Translations under genes and position numbers: made by a program | Part shown: positions 22,618 to 35,937 of the stretch, in pieces | Layout of the letters: each line of letters opens with the position of its first letter | Position numbering within the stretch: position 1 is the first letter of the stretch | Notes under the pieces: model-generated | What the model was told of the DNA's origin: nothing | Seen by the model: the letters and a program-made list of their open reading frames with translations, nothing else | The model's database searches: none | Source of the DNA: Tetragonia tetragonoides | Taxonomy: Eukaryota > Streptophyta > Magnoliopsida > Caryophyllales > Aizoaceae | Length of the DNA stretch: 64,000 nt | NCBI GenBank assembly: GCA_038025085.1 | Contig: CM076154.1 | Coordinates: 24,852,501-24,916,500, forward strand | Direction of reading: 5' to 3'

Positions 22618-25600
22618 TAGGAAAAAGCTCACAAATACTTTGTTTAAATTCATTTGAGTGTGAAACTACACCAAGGATGTTTACAACTACAAACAGGCTT
22701 CAACTCAAGCTTTTGAATGCATTTACGCGTTTTAAAAGCTCTTACGAAAAGGGTGAAAGAGATTGAGTTCGTTTGTGTTGTATATTAAGAGAAAGCACCC
22801 AAATGCTTTGTATGCATTCATTTGAGTGTGAAACTACACCAAGGGTGTTTACAAGTACAAACAAGCTTTAACTCCACCTTTTGAATGCATTTACGCGTTT
22901 AACAGCTCTTACATCTAGGGTGAAACAGATTGAGTTCTTTTGTGTTGCATATTAAGAGAAAGCACCCAAATGCTTTACTTGCATTCGTTTGAGTGAGAAA
23001 CTACACCAAGGATGTTTACAAGTACAAACAAGCTTTAACTTAATCTTTTGAATGCATTTACGCATTTTAACAGCTCTTACAACTAGGGTGAAAGAGATTA
23101 AGTTCTTTTGTATTGTATATTAGGAGAAATCACACAAATGCTTTGTTTGCATTCATTTGAGTGAGAAACTACAGCAAGAATGTTTACAAGTACAACCAAG
23201 CTTCAATTCAAGCTTTTGAAAGCATTTACGCGTTTTAAAACCTCATACGACTAGGGTGAAAAAGATTGAGTTCTTTTGTGTTGTATTTTTATGAGAAAGC
23301 AACCAAAAGCTTTGTTTGCATTCATTTCAGTGAGAAACTACACCAAGGATGTTTACAAGTACAAACATGATTTAACTCCAGCTTTTTAATGCATTTACGC
23401 GTTTTAACAGCTCTTTCGACTAGGGTGAAAGAGATTGAGTTCTTTTGTGTTGTATATTAAGAGAACGCACCCAAATGTTTTCTTTGCATTCATTTGAGTG
23501 AGAAACTACACCAAAGATGTTTACCAGTACCAACAAGCTTCAACTGAAGCTTTTGAATGCATATAGGCGTTTTAAAACCTCATACGACTAGGGTGAAAGA
23601 GATTGAGTTCTTTTGTGTTGTATTTTCAGAGAAAGCACCCAAAAGCTTTGTTTGGATTCATTGGAGTGAGAAACTATACCAAGGATGTTTACAAGTACAA
23701 ACAAGCTTCAACTCAAGCTTTTGAATGTATTTACGTGTTTTAAAAGCTCATATGACTAGGGTGAAAGAGATTGAGGTCTTTTGTGTTGTATATTCAGAGA
23801 AAGCACCCAAATGCTTTGTTTGCATTCATTTGAGTGAGAAACTACACCAAAGATGTTTACAAGTACAAACAAGCTTTAACTCCACCTTTTGAATGGATTT
23901 ACGCGTTTTAACAGCTCTTACATCTAGGGTGAAAGAGATTGAGTTCTTTTGTGTTGTGTACTAAGAGAAAGCACCCAAATGCTTTGTTTGAATTCATTTG
24001 AGTGAGAAACTACACCAAGGATGTTTACAAGTACAATCAACCTTTAACTCCACCTTTTGAATGCATTTACGCGTTTTAACAGCTTTGAAATCTAGGGTGA
24101 AAGACATTGAGTTCGTTTGTGTTGTATATTAAGAGAAAGCACCCAAATGCTTTGTATGCATTCATTTGAGTGAGAAACTACACCAAGGATGTTTACAAGA
24201 ACAAACAAGATTTAACTCCACCTATTGAATGCATTTACGCGTTTTAACAGCTCTTACGACTAGGGTGAAAGAGATTGAGTTCTTTTGTGTTGTATATTAA
24301 GAGAACGCACCCAAATGTTTTCTTTGCATTCATTTGAGTGAGAAACTACACCAAAGATGTTTACAAGAACCAACAAGCTTCAACTGAAGCTTCTGAATGC
24401 ATATAGGCGTTTTAAAACCTCATACGACTAGGGTGAAAGAGATTGAGTTCTTTTGTGTTGTATTTTCAGAGAAAGCACCCAAAAGCTTTGTTTGGATTCA
24501 TTGGAGTGAGAAACTATACCAAGGATGTTTACAAGTACAAACAAGCTTCAACTCAAGCTTTTGAATGTATTTACGTGTTTTAAAAGCCAATATGACTAGG
24601 GTGAAAGAGATTGAGGTCTTTTGTGTTGTATATTCAGAGAAATCACCCAAATGCTTTGTTTGCATTCATTAGGGAGAAACTACACCAAGGATGTTTACAA
24701 ATACAAACAAGCTTTAACTTAATCTTTTGAATGCATTTACGCATTTTAACAGCTCTTACAACTAGGGTGAAAGAGATTAAGTTCTTTTGTGTTGTATATT
24801 AAGAGAAATCACACAAATGCTTTGTTTGCATTCATTTGAGTGAGAAACTACAGCAAGAATGTTTACAAGTACAACCAAGCTTCAATTCAAGCTTTTGAAA
24901 GCATTTACGCGTTTTAAAACCTCATATGACTAGGGTGAAAAAGATTGAGTTCTTTTGTGTTGTATTTTAAGAGAAAGCAATCAAAAGCTTTGTTTGCATT
25001 CATTTCAGTGAGACACTACACCAAGGATGTTTACAAGTACAAACAAGATTTAACTCCACCTTTTGAATGCATTTACGCGTTTTAACAGCTCTTACAACTA
25101 GGGTGAAAGAGATTGAGTTCTTTTGTGTTGTATATTAAGAGAACGCACACAAATGTTTTCTTTGCATTTATTTGAGTGAGAAACTACACCAAAGATGTTT
25201 ACCAGTACCAACAAGCTTCAACTGAAGCTTTTGAATGCATATAGGCGTTTTAAAACCTCATACGACTAGGGTGAAAGAGATTGAGTTCTTTTGTGTTGTA
25301 TTTTCAGAGAAAGCACCCAAAAGCTTTGTTTGGATTCATTGGAGTGAGAAACCATACCAAGGATGTTTACAAGTACAAACAAGCTTCAACTCAAGCTTTT
25401 GAATGTATTTTCGTGTTTTAAAAGCTCATATGACTAGGGTGAAAGAGATTGAGGTCTTTTGTGTTGTATATTCAGAGAAAGCACCCAAATGCTTTGTTTG
25501 CATTCATTTGAGTGAGAAACTACACCAAGGATGTTTACAAGTACAAACAAGCTTTAACTCCACCTTTTGAATGCATTTACGCGTTTTAACAGCTCTTACA

Positions 25601-28595
25601 TCTAGGGTGAAAGAGATTGAGTTCTTTTGTGTTGTGTATTAAGAGAAAGCACCCAAATGCTTTATTTGAATTCATTTGAGTGAGAAACTACACCAAGGAT
25701 GTTTACAAGTACAATCAAGCTTTAACTCCACCTTTTGAATGCATTTACGCGTTTTAACAGCTTTTAAATCTAGGGTGAAAGACATTGAGTTTTTTAGAGT
25801 TGTATATTAAGAGAAAGCACCCAAATGTTTTGTTTGCATTCATTTGAGGGTGAAACTACACCAAAGATGTTTACAAGTACAAACAAGCTTCAACTCAAGC
25901 TTTTGAAAGCATTTACGCGTTTTAAAACCTCATACGACTAGGGTGAAACAGATTGAGTTCTTTTCTGTTGTATATTAAGAGAAAGCACCCAAATGCTTTG
26001 TTTGCATTTATTTGAGAGAGAAACTACACCAAGGATGTTTACAAGTACAAACAAGCTTCAACTCAAAAGTTTGAATGTATTTACGCGTTTTAACTGCTCT
26101 TACGACTAGGGTGAAAGAGTTGAGGTCTTTTGTGTTGTATATTAAGAGAAAGCACCCAAATGCTTTCTTTGCATTAATTTGAGTGAGAAACTACACCAAG
26201 GATGTTTACAAGTTCAAACAAGTTTCAACTCAAGCTTTTGAATGCATTTACGCGTTTTAACAGCTCTTACGACTAGGCGAAAAGAGATTGAGTCCTTTTG
26301 TGTTGTATATTAGGAAAAAGCTCGCAAATACTTTGTTTAAATTCATTTGAGTGTGAAACTACACCAAGGATGTTTACAACTACAAACAGGCTTCAACTCA
26401 AGCTTTTGAACGTATTTACGTGTTTTAAAAGCTCATAAGACTAGGGTGAAAGTGATTGAGGTCTTTTGTGTTGTATATTCAGAGAAATCACCCAAATGCT
26501 TTGTTTGCATTCATTTGGGAGAAACTACACCAAGGATGTTTACAAGTACAAACAAGCTTTAACTTAATCTTTTGAATGCATTTACGCATTTTAACAGCTC
26601 TTACAACTAGGGTGAAAGAGATTAAGTTCTTTTGTGTTGTATATTAAGAGAAATCACACAAATGCTTTGTTTGCATTCATTTGAGTGAGAAACTACAGCA
26701 AGAATGTTTACAAGTACAACCAAGCTTCAATTCAAGCTTTTGAAAGCATTTACGCGTTTTAAAACCTCATACGACTAGGGTGAAAAAGATTGAGTTCTTT
26801 TGTGTTGTATTTTAAGAGAAAGCAACCAAAAGCTTTGTTTGCATTCATTTCAGTGAGAAACTACACCAAGGATGTTTACAAGTACAAACAAGATTTAACT
26901 CCACCTTTTGAATGCATTTACGCGTTTTAACAGCTCTTACGACTAGGGTGAAAGAGATTGAGTTCTTTTGTGTTGTATATTAAGAGAACGCACCCAAATG
27001 TTTTCATTGCATTCATTTGAGTGAGAAACTACACCAAAGATGTTTACCAGTACCAACAAGCTTCAACTGAAGCTTTTGAATGCATATAGGCGTTTTAAAA
27101 CCTCATACGACTAGGGTGAAAGAGATTGAGTTCTTTTGTGTTGTATTTTCAGAGAAAGCACCCAAAAGCTTTGTTTGGATTCATTGGAGTGAGAAACTAT
27201 ACCAAGGATGTTTACAAGTACCAACAAGCTTCAACTCAAGCTTTTGAATGTATTTACGTGTTTTAAAAGCTCATATGACTAGGGTGAAAGAGATTGAGGT
27301 CTTTTGTGTTGTATATTCAGAGAAAGCACCCAAATGCTTTATTTGCATTCATTTGAGTGAGAAACTACACCAAGGATGTTTACAAGTACAAACAAGCTTT
27401 AACTCCACCTTTTGAATGCATTTACGCGTTTTAACAGCTCTTACATCTAGGGTGAAAGAGATTGAGTTCTTTTGTGTTGTGTATTAAGAGAAAGCACCCA
27501 AATGCTCTATTTGAATTCATTTGAGTGAGAAACTACACCAAGGATGTTTACAAGTACAATCAAGCTTTAACTCCACCTTTTGAATGCATTTACGCGTTTT
27601 AACAGCTTTTAAATCTAGGGTGAAAGACATTGAGTTTTTTTTTGTTGTATATTAAGAGAAAGCACCCAAATGTTTTGTTTGCATTCATTTGAGGGAGAAA
27701 CTACACCAAGGATGTTTACAAGTACAAACAAGCTTCAACTCAAGCTTTTGAAAGCATTTACGCGTTTAAAACCTCATACGACTAGGGTGAAAGAGATTGA
27801 GGTCTTTTGTGTTGTATATTAAGAGAAAGCACCCAAATGCTTTGCTTGCTTTCATTTCAGGGAGAAACTACACCAAGAATGTTTACAAGTACAAACATGC
27901 TTCAACTCAAGCTTTTGAATGCATTTACGCGTTTTAAAAGCTCATATGACTAGGGTGAAAAAGATTGAGGTCTTTTGTGTTGTATATTAAGAGAACGCAC
28001 CCAAATGCTTTGTTTGCTTTCATTTGAGTGAGAAACTTAACCAAAGATGTTTACAAGTACCAACAAGCTTCAGTTTAAGCTTTTGAATGCATATATGCGT
28101 TTTAAAACCTCATACGAGTAGGGTGAAAAAGATTGAGTTCTTTTGTGTTGTATTTTAAGAGAAAGCAACCAAAAGCTTTGTTTGCATTCATTTCAGTGAG
28201 AAACTACACCAAGAATGTTTACAAGTACAAACAAGCTTCAACTCAAGCTTTTGAATGCATTTACGCGTTTTAAAAGCTCATACGAGTAGGGTGAAAGAGA
28301 TTTGAGTTCTTTTGTGTTGTATATATTAAGAAAAAGCACTCAATGGTTATTTGCATTCATTTGAGTGAGAAACTACACCAAGGATATTTACAAGTACAAA
28401 CAAGCTTTAACTCCACCTTTTGAATGCATTTACGCGTTTTAACAGCTCTTACATCTAGGGTGAAAGAGATTGAGTTCTTTTATGTTGTATATTAAGAGAA
28501 AGCACCCAAATGCTTCGTTTGCATTCATTTGAGGGAGAAACTACACCAAGGATGTTTACAAGCACAAACAAGCTTTAACTCAAAATTTTGAATGT
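22613..28595 (+). repeat. Satellite array, plus orientation, with higher-order repeat
   Basis: About 36 monomers. Subtypes recur in a fixed order. The marker CAGCAAGAATGTTTACAAG is at 23173, 24851 and 26696 (steps 1678 and 1845), and the ACAATCAA marker at 24033, 25711 and 27556 (steps 1678 and 1845). That is a ten-monomer unit, once with an extra monomer. The same 1678-bp step occurs at 59573-61251. Confidence 0.9.
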
Positions 28596-29030
28596 ATTCA
28601 CAATCAAATGAATGCAAATAAAGCATTTGTGTGCTTTCTCTTAATATACAACAGAAAAGAACTCAATCTCTTTCACCCTAGTCGTAAGAGCTGTTAAAAC
28701 GCGTAAATACATTCAAAAGCTTGAGTTGAAACTTGTTTGTACTTGTAAACATCCTTGGTGTAGTTTCTCACTCAAATGAATGCAAATAACCATTTGAGTG
28801 CTTTCTCTTAATATATACAACACAAAAGAACTCAAATCTCTTTTACCCTACTCGTATGAGCTTTTAAAACGCGTAAATGCATTCAAAAGCTTGAGTTGAA
28901 GCTTGTTTGTACTTGTAAACATTCTTGGTGTAGTTTCTCACTGAAATGAATGCAAACAAAGCTTTTGGTTGCTTTCTCTTAAAATACAACACAAAAGAAC
29001 TCAATCTTTTTCACCCTAGTCAGATGAGCT
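28080..29030. repeat. Palindrome at the plus-to-minus switch near 28595
   Basis: Left arm about 28080-28580 and right arm about 28600-29030. Shared rare variants are AACCATTTGAGTGC near 28787 (complement near 28335-28350), the lengthened ATATATATTAAG, TTTGAGTTC with three T's before GAG, and, further out, CACTGAAATGAATG with CTTTTGGTTGCTTTC. The inner 150 bp per side match less well. Confidence 0.8.
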
Positions 29031-32000
29031 AGTTTCTCACTCAAATGAATGCAAACAAAGCATTTGGGTGCTTTCTCTTTATCTACCACACAAAAGAACT
29101 CAATTACTTTCACCCTAGTTGTAAGAGCTGTTAAAATGCGAAAATGCATTCAAAAGGTGGAGTTAAAGCTTGTTTGTGCTTGTAAACATCCTTGGTGTAG
29201 TTTCTCACTCAAATGAATGCAAACAAAGCATTTGGGTGCTTTCTCTTAATATACAACACAAAAGATCTCAATCTCTTTCACCCTAGTCATATGAGCTTTA
29301 AAAACGCGTAAATACATTCCAAAAGCTTGAGTTGAAGCTTGTTTGTACTTGTAAACATTCTTGGTGTAGTTTCCCACTGAAATGAATGCAAACAAAGCTT
29401 TTGGTTGCTTTCTGTTAAAATACAACACAAAAGAACTCAATCTTTTTCACCCTAGTCATATGACCTAGTTTCTCACTCTAATGAATGCAAACAAAGCATT
29501 TGGGTGCTTTCTCTTTATATACCACACAAAAGAACTCAATTACTTTCACCCTAGTTGTAAGAGCTGTTAAAATGCGTAAATGCATTCAAAAGGTGGAGTT
29601 AAAGCTTGTTTGTGCTTGTTAACATCCTTGGTGTAGTTTCTCACTCAAATGAATGCAAACAAAGCATTTGGGTGCTTTCTCTTAATATACAACACAAAAG
29701 ACCTCAATCTCTTTCACCCTAGTCATATGAGCTTTAAAAACGCGTAAATACATTCAAAAGCTTGAGTTGAAGCTTGTTTGTACTTGTAAACATCCTTGGT
29801 GTAGTTTCTCACTCCAATGAATGCAAACAAAGCTTTTGGGTGCTTTCTTTGAAAATACAACACAAAAAGAACTCAATCTCTTTCACCCTAATCGTATGAG
29901 GTTTTAAAACGCATATATGCATTCAAAAGCTTAAACTGAAGCTTGTTGGTACTTGTAAACATCCTTGGTTAAGTTTCTCACTCAAATGAATGCAAACAAA
30001 GCATTTGGGTGCGTTCTCTTAATGTACAACACAAAAGAACTCAATCTTTTTCACCCTAGTCATATGAGCTTTTAAAACGCGTAAATGCATTCAAAAGCTT
30101 GAGTTGAAGCTTGTTTGTACTTTTAAACATTCTTGGTGTAGTTTCTCACTGAAATGAATGCAAGCAAAAAGCATTTGGGTGCTTTCTCTTAATATACAAC
30201 ACAAAAGACCTCAATCTCTTTCACCCTAGTCGTATGAGGTTTTAAACGCGTAAATGCATTCAAAAGCTTGAGTTGAAGCATGTTTGTACATTTAAAACAT
30301 TCAAGGTGTAGTTTCATACTCAAAATTTTTACAAGTACAAACATGTTTCAACTCAAATGAATGGAAACAAAGCATTTGTGTGATTTCTCTTAATATACAA
30401 CACAAAAGACCTCAATCTCTTTCACCCTAGATGTAAGAGCTGTTAAAACGCGTAAATGCATTCAAAAGGTGGAGTTAAAGCTTGTTTGTACTTGTAAACA
30501 TCCTTGGTTGTAGTTTCTCACTCAAATGAATGCAAACAAAGCATTTGGGTGCTTTCTCTAAATATACACAACACAAAAGACCTCAAATCTCTTTCACCCT
30601 AATCGTAAGAGCTGTTAAAACGCGTAAATGCATTCAAAATCTTGAGTTGAAGCTTGTTTGTACTTGTAAACATCCTTGGTGTAGTTTCTCCCTCAAATGA
30701 ATGCAAACAAACCATTTGGGTGATTTCTCTTAATATACAACACAAAAGAACTCAATCTCTTTCACCCTAGATGTAAGAGCTGTTAAAACACGTAAATGCA
30801 TTCAAAAGGTGGAGTTAAAGCTTGTTTGTGCTTGTAAACATCCTTGGTGTAGTTTCTCACACAAATGAATGCAAACAAAGCATTTGGGTGTTTTCTCTTA
30901 ATATACAACACAAAAGAACTCAATCTCTTTCACCCTAGTCATATGAGCTTTTAAAACCCGTAAATGCATTCAAAAGCTTGAGTTGAAGCTTGTTTGTACT
31001 TGTAAACATCCTTGGTAAAGTTTCTCACTCAAACGAATGCAAACAAAGCATTTGGGTGCGTTCTCTTAAAATACAACACAAAAGAACTCAATCTCTTTCA
31101 CCCTTGTCGTATGAGCTTTTAAAACGCTTAAATGCATTCAAAAGTTTGAGTTCAAGCTTGTTTGTAGTTTTAAACATCCTTGGGGTAGTTTCACACTCAA
31201 ATGAATGTAAACAAAGCATTTGCGAGCTTTTTCTTAATATACAACACAAAAGAACTCAATCTCTTTTCGCCTAGTCGTAAGAGGTGTTAAAACGCGTAAA
31301 TGCATTCAAAAGCTTGACTTGAAACTTGTTTGTACTTGTAAACATCCTCTGTGTAGTTTTTCACTCAAATGAATGCAAACAAACCATTTGGGTGATTTCT
31401 CTTAATATACAACACAACAGAAGTCAATCTCTTTCACCCCAGATGTAAGAGCTGTTAAAACACGTAAATGCATTCAAAAGGTGGAGTTAAAGCTTGTTTG
31501 TACTTGTAAACATCCTTGGTGTAGTTTCTCACTCAAATGAATACAAGTACAAACAAGCTTCAACTCAAAATTTTGAATGTATTCACAATCAAATGAATGC
31601 AAATAAAGCATTTGTGTGCTTTCTCTTAATATACAACACAAAAGACCTCAATCTCTTTCACCCTAGTCATATGAGCTTTTAAAACGCGTAAATGCATTCA
31701 AAAGCTTGAGTTGAAAAAGCTTGTTTGTACTTGTAAACATTCCTGGTGTAGTTTCTCACTCCAATGAATGCAAACAAAGCTTTTGGGTGCTTTCTCTGAA
31801 AATACAACACAAAAGAACTCAATCTTTTTCACCCTAGTCATATGAGCTTATAAAACCCGTAAATGCATTCAAAAGCTTGAGTTGAAGCTTGTTTGTACTT
31901 GTAAACATCCTTGGTTAAGTTTCTCACTCAAATGAATGCAAACAAAGCATTTGGGTGCTTTCTCTTAATATACAACACAAAAGAACTCAATCTTTTTCAC

Positions 32001-32488
32001 CCTAGTTGTAAGAGCTGTTAAAATGCGTAAATGCATTCAAATGGTCGAGTTAAAGCTTGTTTGTGCTTGTAAACATCCTTGGTGTAGTTTCTCACTCAAA
32101 TGAATGCAAACAAAGCATTTGGGTGCTTTCTCTTCATATACAACACAAAAGAACTCAATCTCTTTCACCCTAGTTGTAAGAGCTGTTAAAATGCGTAAAT
32201 GCATTCAAAAGGTGGAGTTGAAGCCTGTTTGTACTTGTAAACATCCTTAATGTAGTTTCTCACTCACATGAATGCAAACAAAGCTTTTGGTTGCTTTCTC
32301 TTAATATACAACAGAAAAGAACTCAATCTCTTTCACCCTAGTCGTAAGAGCTGTTAAAACGCGTAAATACATTCAAAAGCATTAGTTGAAGCTTGTTTGT
32401 ACTTGTAAACATCCTTGGTGTAGTTTCTCACTCTAATGAATGCAAACAAAGCTTTTGGGTGCTTTCTCTGAAAATACAACACAAAAGA
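28596..32488 (-). repeat. Satellite array, minus orientation
   Basis: About 23 minus-oriented monomers from the palindrome to the first solo LTR. A tandem repeat of a deletion-bearing monomer lies near 29030 and 29465 (AGCTAGTTTCTCACTC, ACCTAGTTTCTCACTC). The joint with the solo LTR is inside the CAACACAAAAGA landmark. Confidence 0.9.
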
Positions 32489-32802
32489 TGATACGTTAGC
32501 AAAACTGAAGGTTTTAGCTCGTTTTCGAACAATGGGTGTTTTGATAATATTTTGTTTGTTTTGTGATTATAAAGATTGAAAACAAAGTAAATGAAACGAA
32601 AAATAAGAAGAGGGAGGATAGATAGCACCACCACCAGGACTATAAAGGATTTAACCACCAAGTCAAGGCTAATGGATACTACTTGTTTCACCAAATATCC
32701 CTAAGGACATTATAAAGAACAACAAGGTTTGTAAGCAAAAGGCAGCAGCCATTTCATATTTTCATTCATCATCCAGTACCTTTTACATCAGCTGTTCTTA
32801 CA

Positions 32803-32812
32803 TATTTATAGG
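32803..32812 (-). promoter_or_regulatory. TATA box of solo LTR copy 1
   Basis: CCTATAAATA on the minus strand (GACCCCTATAAATATG), about 560 bp from the minus-strand start of the LTR. Duplicated at 36252-36261. Confidence 0.6.
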
Positions 32813-33178
32813 GGTCACAAATGTGCCCTAATAACCTAAGAATACTCTAGAAAGGGTGAGCTGTCCAAGAGTAGTGCCCAAGCAAAATGAAACTTCAGTA
32901 TTTTGCCCAGAAATGAGCCAAATACGTGCAGTACAATTTGGAGCGCATTTCCTTCCCTTTTGGACCACTTGACAGCTGTTGCTTGTCCTTGCACAAGGAC
33001 AAACGTGGGTGAGCTGTAAGAGGAGCCTCAAGCTTCATCCTTATCCATCCCATGTGCTTTTAGACTCTCCTCATTCAGCAACTACTTAGGGAATTCTAAT
33101 AACAACTAATTACATTTGTTAATTATGCTAACTACATGCAGGGTGCACTATAATTAACAATAATCACAAATATTTATT

Positions 33179-33209
33179 TGTACGGACTAATTAAGTTGTA
33201 CGGACTAAT
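33179..33209. repeat. 13-bp direct repeat in the solo LTR
   Basis: TGTACGGACTAAT at 33179-33191 and again at 33197-33209, 18 bp apart, upstream of the TATA box in transcription direction. It is placed where LTR enhancer repeats often lie. Copied at 36628-36658. Confidence 0.65.
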
Positions 33210-33360
33210 CATCAAGATTAGGTGGCCAAAAGGACAGTAATGCCTTTAGAACCAGAAATATCATCACTTATCTTGAGAGTGTCCCATTTGCCAAGATCAT
33301 TGCAATGACACTAAATCTAGTCTCTTGATGATCTGATGTTAATGCACCACCAACGCATCA

Positions 33361-35937
33361 AAAGAACTCAATCTCTTTCACCCTAGTAGTATGAGGTTTT
33401 AAAACGCGTAAATGCATTCAAAAGCTTAAGTTGAACCTTGTTGGTACTTGTAAACATCTTTGGTGTAGTTTCTCACTCAAATGAATGCAAAGAAAACATT
33501 TGGGTGCGTTCTCTTAATGTACAACACAAGTATTAAGTATGTACTTGTAAACACGTTTTAAAAGCTCTTGTAAACATCCTTGGTGTAGTTTCTCACTCCA
33601 ATGAATGCAAACAAAACTTTTGGGTGCTTTCTCTGTAAATACAACACAAAAGAACTCAATCTCTTTCACCCTAGCCGTAAGAGCTGTTAAAACGCGTAAA
33701 TGCATTCAAAAAGTGGAGTTAAAGCTTGTTTGTACTTGTAAACATCCTTGGTGTAGTTTCTCACTCAAATGAATGCATACAAAACATTTGGGTGCTTTCT
33801 CTTAACATACAGCACAAAAGAACTCAATCTCTTTCACCCTTGATGTAAGAGCTGTCAAACCGTGTAAATGCATTCAAAAGGAGGAGTTAAAGCTTGTTTG
33901 TACTTGTAAACATCCTTGGTGTAGTTTTTCACTAAAATTAATGCAAAGAAAGCATTTGGGTGCTTTCTCTTAATATAAAACACAAAAGACCTCAATCTCT
34001 TTCACCCTAGTCGTATGAGGTTTTATAACGCCTAATTCCTTTCAAAAGCTTGTGTTGAAGCTTTTCTCTACTTGTAAACATCCTTGGTTAAGTTAATCTC
34101 TTTCACCCTAGATGTAAGAGCTGTTAAAACGCGTAAATGCATTCAAAAGGTGGAGTTAAAGCTTGTTTGTACTTGTAAACATCCTTGGTGTAGTTTCTCC
34201 TCAAATGAATGCAAACAAAGCTTTTGGGTGCTTTCTCTAAATATACAACACAAAAGAACTCAATCTCTTTCACCCTAGATGTAAGAGCTGTTAAAACGCG
34301 TAAATGCATTAAAGAGGTGGAGTTAAAGCTTGTTTGTACTTGTAAACATCCTTGGTGTAGTTTTTCACTCAAATTAATGCAAACAAAGCATTTGGGTGCG
34401 ATCTCTTAAAATACAACACAAAAGAACTCAATCTCTTTCACCCTTGTCGTATGAGCTTTTAAAACGCTTAAATGCATTCAAAAGCTTGAGTTCAAGCTTG
34501 TTTGTAGTTGTAAACATCCTTGGGGTAGTTGCACACTCAAATAAATGTAAACAAAGCATTTGCGAGCTTTTTCTTAATATACAACACAAAAGAACTGAAT
34601 CTCTTTTCGACTAGTCGTAAGAGCTGTTAAAATGCGTAAATGCATTCAAAAGCTTGAGTTGAAACTTGTTTGTACTTGTAAACTTCCTTGGTGTAGTTTC
34701 TCACTCAAATGAATGGCAACAAACCATTTGGGTGATTTCTCTTAATATACAACACAAAAGAACTCACTCTCTTTCACCCTAGTTGTAAGAGCTGTTAAAA
34801 TGCGTAAATGCATTCAAACGGTGGAGTTAAAGCTTGTTTGTGCTTGTAAACATCCTTGGTGTAGTTTCTCACTCAAATGAATGCAAACAAAGCATTTGGG
34901 TGCTTTCTCTTAATATATAACACAAAAGAACTCAATCTCTTTCACCTTAGTTGTTAGAGCTGTTAAAATGCGAAAATGCATTCAAAAGGTGGAGTTGAAG
35001 CTTGTTTGTACTTGTAAACATCCTTGAGGTAGTATCTCACTCAAATGAATGCAAACAAAGCATTTGGGTGACTTCTCTTAATATACAACACAAAAGAACT
35101 CAATCTCTTTCACCCTAATCGTAAGAGCTGTTAAAACGTGTAAATGCATTCAAAAGGTGGAGTTAAAGTTTGTTTGTACTTGTAAACATCCTTGGTGTAG
35201 TTTCTCACTCAAATGAATGCAAACAAAGCATTTGGGTGCTTTCTCTTAATAAACAACACAAAAGACCTCAATCTCTTTCACCCTAGTCATATGAGCTTTT
35301 AAAACGCGTAAATGCATTCAAAAGGTTGAGTTGAAGCATGTTTGTACTTGTAAACATTCTTGGTGTAGTTTCTCACTCCAATGAATGCAAACAAAGCTTT
35401 TGGGTGCTTTCTCTGAAAATACAACACAAAAGAACTCAATCTTTTTCACCCTAGTCATATGAGCTTTTGAAACCCGTAAATGCATTCAAAAGCTTCAGTT
35501 GAAGCTTGTTTGTACTTGTAAACATCCTTGGTTAAGTTTCTCACTCAAATGAATGCAAACAAAGCATTTGGGTGCTTTCTCTTCATATACAACACAAAAG
35601 AACTCAATCTCTTTCACCCTAGTTGTAAGAGCTGTTAAAATGCGTAAATGCATTCAAAAGGTGGAGTTGAAGCCTGTTTGTACTTGTAAACATCCTTAAT
35701 GTAGTTTCTCACTCACATGAATGCAAACAAAGCTTTTGGTTGCTTTCTCTTAATATACAACAGAAAAGAACTCAATCTCTTTCACCCTAGTCGTAAGAGC
35801 TGTTAAAACGCGTAAATACATTCAAAAGCGTTAGTTGAAGCTTGTTTGTACTTGTAAACATCCTTGGTGTAGTTTCTCACTCTAATGAATGCAAACAAAG
35901 CTTTTGGGTGCTTTCTCTGAAAATACAACACAAAAGA
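33361..35937 (-). repeat. Satellite array between the two solo LTRs, minus orientation
   Basis: About 15 minus-oriented monomers. One is rearranged near 33525-33575 (AAGTATTAAGTATGTACTTG and a stray CACGTTTTAAAAGCTC). The junction of the two 3449-bp units is inside this stretch near 35541-35585. Confidence 0.9.

Larger units (their letters stand above)
32489..33360 (-). mobile_element. Solo LTR, copy 1 (872 bp)
   Basis: Non-satellite sequence starting TGATACGTTAGC and ending CAACGCATCA (TG...CA), flanked by AAAGA at 32484-32488 and 33361-33365. Removal of one AAAGA plus the insert restores the usual monomer text ACACAAAAGAACTC. No internal region, primer site or second LTR of this family is nearby, so this is a solo LTR from LTR-LTR recombination. 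It is unrelated by eye to the 829-bp LTRs. Orientation is set by a TATA box on the minus strand. Short frames inside it, on the minus strand at 32428-32694 and 32828-33031, have no recognisable product. Confidence 0.92.
32090..35540. repeat. Tandem segmental duplication, unit 1 (3449-bp period)
   Basis: Every base I compared is repeated 3449 bp further on, solo LTR and its target duplication included. By eye I found only two substitutions (32381 A against 35830 G; 33726 T against 37175 A). The left breakpoint lies within identical satellite between about 32085 and 32135, so it cannot be placed exactly. Confidence 0.93.

Noticed and set aside
22153..22653. 166-residue minus-strand open frame across the 5' LTR
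   Set aside because: It lies almost wholly inside an LTR and starts in satellite sequence. It is a chance readthrough with no domain.
32428..33031. Short minus-strand frames in the solo LTR (88 and 67 residues), repeated at 35877-36480
   Set aside because: One starts in satellite and runs into the LTR, the other is a short Cys-containing frame with no domain. Their identity in the two copies comes from the recent duplication, not selection.
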